Assembly (NCBI GenBank): GCA_016219965.1
Contig: JACRJM010000003.1
Coordinates: forward strand, 256,299-320,298
From: Candidatus Schekmanbacteria bacterium
GTDB taxonomy: Bacteria; Schekmanbacteria; GWA2-38-11; J061
Direction of reading: 5' to 3'
DNA: 64,000 nt
Each line of letters starts with the position of its first letter. Position 1 is the stretch's first letter. A program made the position numbers and the translations under genes. Below the pieces are notes generated by a model. It saw only the letters and a program-made list of their open reading frames with translations. It was not told where the DNA came from and did no database searches. Positions 59,242 to 64,000 of this stretch are shown in pieces.

Positions 59242-60632
59242 TTCCCTATGCAGAAACTCTCGAATATCCTGTCGAGAACCTCATCCGTAAAGGTTTTCCC
59301 GGTTATTTCTTCCAAAGCTCTTAAAGACGCCTTCAAATCATCTGCCGCAAATTCTTCAGAACCTCCGCCTTCAATAAGGTTTATGGCAGAACCGACCGCC
59401 TCAGAAACCCGCTGAAGGCAGTCCCTGTGCCTCATGTTTACGGTTATCTCCATATCGATTCCGGAAAGCTCATCTTCAATGGCTCTCGCAATCTCTTCTG
59501 TTAGCTTATCTATCCCTGTCCCATCTTTAGCTGAAACCCCGACAGTCCCAAGACTTTTAAACTCTTTGACAGCTCCATCAAAGTTTACCTTTTTCTCAAG
59601 ATCAGTCTTGTTAAGCACAGTTATCATTCTTACTTCTTCAGACTCTTTCACAATCTCACTGTATATTTCGCGGTCTTCAATTGAAATACCTTCTGATGCA
59701 TCAATTACAAAAAGCACAAGGTCTGCATTTTTCAGGATATCAAAGCTTCGCCTTATGCTTTCCTCCTCTGCCTTGTCTTTCCCTTCCATTATTCCGGCAG
59801 TATCAGCAAGCTTTACCGGGTAACCGTTAAGCTCAATCCCTTCAACAATAAAATCCCTTGTAGTGCCGGGAATCTCAGTCACTATGGCCCGCTCATAATC
59901 AAGTATCCTGTTAAAGAGACTTGATTTGCCGACATTAGCTCTTCCTGCTATGACGCATAAATACCCCTCTCTTAATATCCTTCCTGCGAGGGCTCCTTTT
60001 ATGAGTCCTGCTATCTCTTTATTTATAACATCCAGTGCGCTTATTTTTTCCTTAAGACGGGGAAGCTCAATCTCTTCTTCCGGAAAATCAATTGAGGCCT
60101 CAAGTTCGCTTAGAATGTCTACAATTTTTAGCCTTATCCCTTCTATCTTTTCGTGCAATCCTCCTGAAAGCTGCCGCAGAGCGCACTCTCCGCTCTTCCT
60201 TGTCCCTGCGTTAATCAGTGATTGAACGGCTTCAGCCTCTGTTAGGTCCATTTTGCCGTTTAAAAAGGCGCGCTTTGTGAACTCACCGGGCTCAGCAATC
60301 CTTGCGCCGGATTTAATAACAGAAGAAAGAATCTCCCGTAAAACAAAGGGGGAGCCGTGGCATTGTATCTCAACCATCTCCTCTCCCGTGTAGCTTGAAT
60401 GTTCATTCATATGGACTGCAAAAGCCTCGTCTATTACAGCGCCTGTGAGGCTGTTGCGGACAACTGAGAGATGCAATGTGCGTGTTGTAAGCTCTGAAAG
60501 TGGTTTGCCCTTTTTGGGGGCTATGAATTTTTCTGCAAGGCTAACACTCCCCGGACCGCTGAGCCTTATTATCCCGATGCCGCCTTTGCCCGGTGGTGTT
60601 GAAATTGCCGCGATTATATCATCCATTATCAT
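59238..60632 (-). CDS. mnmE: tRNA uridine-5-carboxymethylaminomethyl modification GTPase MnmE
   Basis: GTPase that with MnmG modifies wobble uridine of several tRNAs. 464 residues: N-terminal folate-binding domain (AAISTPPGKGGIGIIRLSGP), the helical domain, the inserted G domain (about 220-385; GRANVGKSSLFN as P-loop, DTAGIME, NKTD), and the C-terminal FCIGK motif holding the catalytic Cys. No strong ribosome site at 60632; an ATG two codons later is equally possible. Part of the rnpA-yidC-jag-mnmE block. Confidence 0.96.
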   Translation of the reverse strand: MIMDDIIAAISTPPGKGGIGIIRLSGPGSVSLAEKFIAPKKGKPLSELTTRTLHLSVVRNSLTGAVIDEAFAVHMNEHSSYTGEEMVEIQCHGSPFVLREILSSVIKSGARIAEPGEFTKRAFLNGKMDLTEAEAVQSLINAGTRKSGECALRQLSGGLHEKIEGIRLKIVDILSELEASIDFPEEEIELPRLKEKISALDVINKEIAGLIKGALAGRILREGYLCVIAGRANVGKSSLFNRILDYERAIVTEIPGTTRDFIVEGIELNGYPVKLADTAGIMEGKDKAEEESIRRSFDILKNADLVLFVIDASEGISIEDREIYSEIVKESEEVRMITVLNKTDLEKKVNFDGAVKEFKSLGTVGVSAKDGTGIDKLTEEIARAIEDELSGIDMEITVNMRHRDCLQRVSEAVGSAINLIEGGGSEEFAADDLKASLRALEEITGKTFTDEVLDRIFESFCIGK

Positions 60633-60736
60633 CTAACATTTTAATGGAAGAGCTATTCGATATCTGATTCGAAGCCTGATATGAGAAACGTATCTGCACC
60701 CGTAAGATTAATGAGTTTTAAACTGCATTATCCCCG

Positions 60737-61384
60737 TTAAACAGTCTTTCCGTTCTCTGCCTTGTCTTCCCCGGCAGGTTTGATCAATATTTTTTTTATT
60801 TTCCCGTTCCCCCTGCTGTGGGCTGAAACTCCGGGATCACTTTTCAAATATCTGTAAACAAGCATCCTTCCGTGGGAATCCATCTGCGGCAGGAACATTG
60901 GTTTACCTGTTTTTTTAACCTTCTCGCAAGTATCTTTCACCATCTGTTTAAGGGAATTCTCCCTTTTCTTCTTGTAGGAATCTATATCAATCTCAACCCT
61001 GATAGCTCTTTCTTCATCCTTTGCCAGAGAAACACTGATAATATGTTCAAGCGCCATAAGGGTCTGCCCTCTTTTTCCTATAAGGAGGGAGGATTTTTCT
61101 GATGAAACTTTAAGCAGCACCCTTTGTCCGGTTTTTTCTACCGTAACTTCTGCAGAAAAACCCATTCTTTTTATTATTTCTTCAAAAAGTTGTTTTACTT
61201 TTTTCTCTACCGGCTGCTTTAATACCTCTATCTCAACCTTTGCCGGTTTTGCCCCTATTCCTAAAAAACCTTTTCTCCCCGCATCAATAACAGTTACTTT
61301 AACATCATCACGGGAAACATTATGCTTCTTAAGTGCGCTTTCTATTGCTTCCGGAGCAGTCTTTCCTTCTTCAACATATTTCAT
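60737..61384 (-). CDS. jag: Jag (KhpB/EloR) RNA-binding protein
   Basis: Cytoplasmic RNA-binding protein of 215 residues: Jag_N domain (1-55; VEEGKTAPEAIESALKKHNV), a KH domain (about 80-145, LLIGKRGQTLMALEHIIS), and the R3H domain (about 160-205, DSHGRMLVYRYLKSDPGVSA). In other bacteria it affects envelope growth by binding mRNA. Its ATG overlaps the yidC stop by 4 bp. Confidence 0.92.
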   Translation of the reverse strand: MKYVEEGKTAPEAIESALKKHNVSRDDVKVTVIDAGRKGFLGIGAKPAKVEIEVLKQPVEKKVKQLFEEIIKRMGFSAEVTVEKTGQRVLLKVSSEKSSLLIGKRGQTLMALEHIISVSLAKDEERAIRVEIDIDSYKKKRENSLKQMVKDTCEKVKKTGKPMFLPQMDSHGRMLVYRYLKSDPGVSAHSRGNGKIKKILIKPAGEDKAENGKTV

Positions 61385-63105
61385 TTCTGGGTACCATCCT
61401 CCAACTTTTTCGTTTTACGCCTTTTTCTGCTGGACCTGCTTGCCCCTTCATCTTCTTTTGGCGTATCTTTTCTGTCGGTCATGAAGTACTGCTGTCCAAT
61501 GGTAAGAAGGTTATTAACTGTCCAGTAAATAACAAGCCCTACCGGGAATGACATGAACATGAAGGTAAATATGACAGGCATTATCATCATAATCTGCTGC
61601 TGTCTCGGGTCTCCCGCTGACGGAGTCATCTTCTGCTGAACAAGCATGGTAACTCCCATTATTATTGGCGTAATATAGTATGGGTCTTTGTCAGAAAGAT
61701 CCTTTATCCAGAGGAAGAATGTTGCGCCTCTTAGCTCTATGGCATTTAAAAGAACATTGTAAAAAGCAATGAACACAGGTATCTGCAGGAGCATGGGAAG
61801 ACAGCCTCCAAGAGGATTTACGCCATGCTGTTTATAAAGGAGCATCATCTCCTGATTCATTTTCTGTGCATCTGATTTATATCTTTCCCTTATGGCCTTC
61901 ATCTGGGGCTGTATGGTCTTCATCTTCTGCATCGAATTGAAGCTCTTCTGCGTGAGAGGTAGAAAAAGTATCTTTATGAAGATGGTTATAATAATTATGG
62001 AAAGTCCGTAGTTGCCAAGATATGTGTATATCCAGTTCAAAGCCACAAGAAGCGGTTTTCCCAGAACCCCGAACCACCCGAAATCAACAGCCTTTTCAAA
62101 ACCCATTTTTTCAAGTGTCTTATATTCTTTTGGCCCAAGATAGAATGAGTACTTAATTGAGCGGGTCTCAAGGGGTTTCAATTTTATTGAGCCGCTGTCA
62201 ATGCTTATGACAAAATCATCTATACCAGTTGGATATATGCCTACTGTCGCATTCCTGTCCGGAAGCTTGATACAGCCAAGGAAATACTTTGTCTCAAAGC
62301 CGCCCCACTCAACATCTGATGTATATATCTTCGGAGATTTAAGCTTGGCTGCTTCTTCAAGAACTACACCATCTTTTTTGGCAATGATTGGTCCTGAATG
62401 GCCGCTTGTCCTTCCAGCTGCAAGTCCATCTTTATAAAATCCCGGGCCTGTTAAAATCTGGGGATATATTTCCGCCCCTGCTTCAGAGCGGTTCCTGTAT
62501 GTAAGAATCATGTCAACAGAGTAGCCTGCACCACTCACTATAAATTTCTTCTCTATATCCACTCCGCCAGCAGTCCCTTTAAAAAGAACTTCTCCGGTCC
62601 CGCCTTCTGCAATAACAGTATCAGGCCTTCCGATAAACTCGTATTTTTCAGGTACATTGATTGTACCAGTTTCTGCGTCAGCTTTTGCTCCAGAAAATAT
62701 TAATGCTCCAAATTTAGATCCGCTTATCAGGGCAAGATCATTTCCGTCATCCCCTTTGAACTTTTTAAGCTTTGCTGAGGTTATATAGCCCTCGCTCTTA
62801 GAGAATTCGATATCAACTAGCTCTGTTCTTACTCTGCATTTGTCTTTACCTTCAGACTTATTAAGGTAGCTTATAGAATCTGCTATACTTCCCGAGGAAG
62901 GAGGAAGCGATGGCGTTACCCTTTCCGGTGATTGTTCTCCGGCTTTATTTCCAGCAGTACCCGGCAAAGGTGCTGTCTTGCCGCCTTCAACTACCTGTCC
63001 GGAAGCATCAGGTGCCGGAGGCTGGGGCATATAATAATACTGATACCCCAAAACCATCAGTGCGCTTAGAACTATGAAAAAAACCAATCTTAACTGCGTA
63101 TTCAT
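61381..63105 (-). CDS. yidC: Membrane protein insertase YidC
   Basis: Inner-membrane insertase for Sec-dependent and independent membrane proteins. 574 residues: N-terminal helix (about 5-24), a large periplasmic domain (about 60-330), then the conserved five-helix core (NYGLSIIIITIFIKILFLPLT, KMKTIQPQMKAIRERYK, GVNPLGGCLPMLLQIPVFIAFYNVL, VIYWTVNNLLTIGQQYF). C-terminal tail is basic. The Gram-negative type N-domain fits a diderm. AAGGA lies nine bases before the ATG at 63105. Confidence 0.97.
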   Translation of the reverse strand: MNTQLRLVFFIVLSALMVLGYQYYYMPQPPAPDASGQVVEGGKTAPLPGTAGNKAGEQSPERVTPSLPPSSGSIADSISYLNKSEGKDKCRVRTELVDIEFSKSEGYITSAKLKKFKGDDGNDLALISGSKFGALIFSGAKADAETGTINVPEKYEFIGRPDTVIAEGGTGEVLFKGTAGGVDIEKKFIVSGAGYSVDMILTYRNRSEAGAEIYPQILTGPGFYKDGLAAGRTSGHSGPIIAKKDGVVLEEAAKLKSPKIYTSDVEWGGFETKYFLGCIKLPDRNATVGIYPTGIDDFVISIDSGSIKLKPLETRSIKYSFYLGPKEYKTLEKMGFEKAVDFGWFGVLGKPLLVALNWIYTYLGNYGLSIIIITIFIKILFLPLTQKSFNSMQKMKTIQPQMKAIRERYKSDAQKMNQEMMLLYKQHGVNPLGGCLPMLLQIPVFIAFYNVLLNAIELRGATFFLWIKDLSDKDPYYITPIIMGVTMLVQQKMTPSAGDPRQQQIMMIMPVIFTFMFMSFPVGLVIYWTVNNLLTIGQQYFMTDRKDTPKEDEGASRSSRKRRKTKKLEDGTQK

Positions 63106-63159
63106 TTGTCTTCCTTAGAATATCCCGGAATACTCTTCCCTATGGCCCTATGGGAAAAT

Positions 63160-63381
63160 TCATTCCACAGGATCATAGCCTTTTCCCCCGAAGGGATTGC
63201 ATCTCAATAGCCTTTTTACTGCAAGAAAAGTCCCTTTAAAAATCCCGTACTTCATATAAGCCTCTTCTGCATAGCAGGAACAACTTGGCTCAAATCTGCA
63301 GGCTGGCAAAAAAAAGGGGGACAGTAATAGCTTGTATATTTTTATAAAAAAGACCGGCACTTTCCGTAATGCAAAAATCAC
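63160..63381 (-). CDS. yidD: Membrane protein insertion efficiency factor YidD
   Basis: 73-residue amphipathic protein that helps YidC. Motifs: [27 protein letters not shown] (three Cys) and [20 protein letters not shown]. The start is GTG at 63381, with AAAGGA just upstream, 11 bp after the rnpA stop. The C-terminal part is short, as in most YidD. Confidence 0.93.
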   Translation of the reverse strand: MIFALRKVPVFFIKIYKLLLSPFFLPACRFEPSCSCYAEEAYMKYGIFKGTFLAVKRLLRCNPFGGKGYDPVE

Positions 63382-63392
63382 TTGCTATCCTT

Positions 63393-63749
63393 TTATCCTT
63401 TCAGCAGATCTTTCTTTTTAAGGACATCCATAAACTCAGCTTCAAGAGATTGAAATCTGCTTTCTCCAATTTCATCCTTGCCTATTATAAGAAAATCTCT
63501 GCCGTCTTTGATTTTTTCCCTGTTTAACCTGAATATTTCCCTCATCAACCTTTTTGCCCTGTTTCTCGCAGGGGAGGAACCGATCTTCCGGCTGACTGAA
63601 ATACATATACGGGTTACCTCAAGACCATTGTCCGCAAATTTCAGTTTGAAATGGGGAGCATCGACAGACTTGCCTGTTGCGATTATCCTTCTGATTTCTT
63701 TGGTTTTACTGAGCCTGAATTCACGTCCAAACCCGAATCGATTGGTCAT
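63393..63749 (-). CDS. rnpA: Ribonuclease P protein component
   Basis: Protein subunit of RNase P, which removes tRNA 5' leaders. 118 residues; the RNR motif is visible as SRKIGSSPARNRAKRLMREIFR (about 52-73), and FRLSKTKEIRRI marks the N-terminus. ATG at 63749 lies 32 bp after the rpmH stop. The RNA subunit gene (rnpB) is not in the window. Confidence 0.94.
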   Translation of the reverse strand: MTNRFGFGREFRLSKTKEIRRIIATGKSVDAPHFKLKFADNGLEVTRICISVSRKIGSSPARNRAKRLMREIFRLNREKIKDGRDFLIIGKDEIGESRFQSLEAEFMDVLKKKDLLKG

Positions 63750-63781
63750 AGCTCATGGAATAGTAAAGAGCTTCTCTGACG

Positions 63782-63919
63782 TCAGGCTGAGAGTACTGCC
63801 CGCCCTTTAGCTCTCCTTCTTTTTAAAACCCTTCTGCCGGCAGATGTACTCATTCTTGCGCGGAAGCCATGCACCCTCTTCCGTTTAAGATTGCTCGGTT
63901 TGCTATGTGTTATTGACAT
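63782..63919 (-). CDS. rpmH: 50S ribosomal protein L34
   Basis: 45-residue basic ribosomal protein, too short for many ORF callers. The translation contains [17 protein letters not shown] and [17 protein letters not shown], the typical L34 pattern, with a normal GR-LSA tail (ends RAVLSA). The ATG at 63919 has a perfect GGAGG eight bases upstream. First gene of the rpmH-rnpA-yidD-yidC-jag-mnmE run, which in most bacteria points at dnaA and oriC on the other side. Confidence 0.95.
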   Translation of the reverse strand: MSITHSKPSNLKRKRVHGFRARMSTSAGRRVLKRRRAKGRAVLSA

Positions 63920-63970
63920 AAGCTTTCAATCCTCCTTCCTACAGCCAATGCTATGCTAGTTGCGCTGTCA

Positions 63971-63999
63971 TATATATATGAAACGTAGTTACATAGCAA
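63971..63999 (-). promoter_or_regulatory. Candidate promoter of rpmH
   Basis: On the minus strand TTGCTA (63994-63999), 17 bp, TATATA (63971-63976). The leader to the ATG would be about 45 nt. Prediction at the window edge; other signals may lie beyond it. Confidence 0.4.
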
Positions 64000-64000
64000 A

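Overview
The window looks like a chromosomal segment of an uncultured, diderm (Gram-negative) and probably anaerobic bacterium. Evidence for two membranes: LptD, a TolC-type channel, a PilQ secretin, several outer-membrane beta-barrel proteins, lipoproteins and an AsmA-family protein. A PEP-CTERM protein, a multiheme cytochrome c, a bacteriohemerythrin and small families of palindromic intergenic repeats fit a Desulfobacterota/Nitrospirota/Schekmanbacteria-like lineage. That placement is an inference; the window has no rRNA. I saw no tRNA, CRISPR array or complete insertion sequence.

Layout. 1-5.5 kb: end of a secreted protein, purE, an oligopeptide ABC importer (oppA-B-C, no ATPase genes) and an MFS transporter. 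5.5-7.5 kb: accessory stretch with a DUF4145 gene and a bacteriohemerythrin gene set among copies of a ~125-bp hairpin repeat. 7.5-10.6 kb: lipoprotein, tldD, DUF4911 gene and a long-chain polyprenyl diphosphate synthase. 10.7-13.7 kb: two nucleotide-sugar genes and a UshA-like tetraheme cytochrome. 13.8-19.6 kb: orphan antitoxin, then xseA-xseB-ispA-dxs-DUF362. 19.6-22.1 kb: two tandem hairpin repeats, nadA, pgpA, Slp-type lipoprotein. 22.2-28.3 kb: glycolate-oxidase-like FAD enzyme, outer-membrane protein with the remnant of a duplicated copy, and a zinc-type uptake operon (small membrane protein, porin, znuA, znuB; no znuC). 28.4-32.5 kb: LOG protein, gdhA, DUF4124 gene, aroC. 32.5-40.7 kb: type IV pilus genes pilMNOPQ followed by two secreted proteins, one a multi-Ig adhesin. 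40.8-49.4 kb: folC, lptD, tolC-like gene, CaCA exchanger and glnA with a sigma-54 promoter. 49.5-53.7 kb: two-component genes including an NtrC-type activator. 53.8-57 kb: BrnT/BrnA toxin-antitoxin module, PEP-CTERM protein, HMGL-like aldolase. 57-64 kb: the conserved rpmH-rnpA-yidD-yidC-jag-mnmE block plus an AsmA gene; this block usually lies beside dnaA/oriC, so the origin may lie just past the right end.

How genes work together. gdhA and glnA cover ammonia assimilation. dxs, ispA and the long-chain synthase supply isoprenoids and a quinone or lipid-carrier tail. The pil genes encode the inner-membrane platform and the outer-membrane exit of a type IV pilus. The main unexplained signal is the ~125-bp hairpin repeat family (five full copies, two fragments). 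Its stems vary in a compensatory way, and every full copy follows a stop codon in the same relative orientation. A second palindromic family at 11.7 and 49.4 kb follows the same positional rule.
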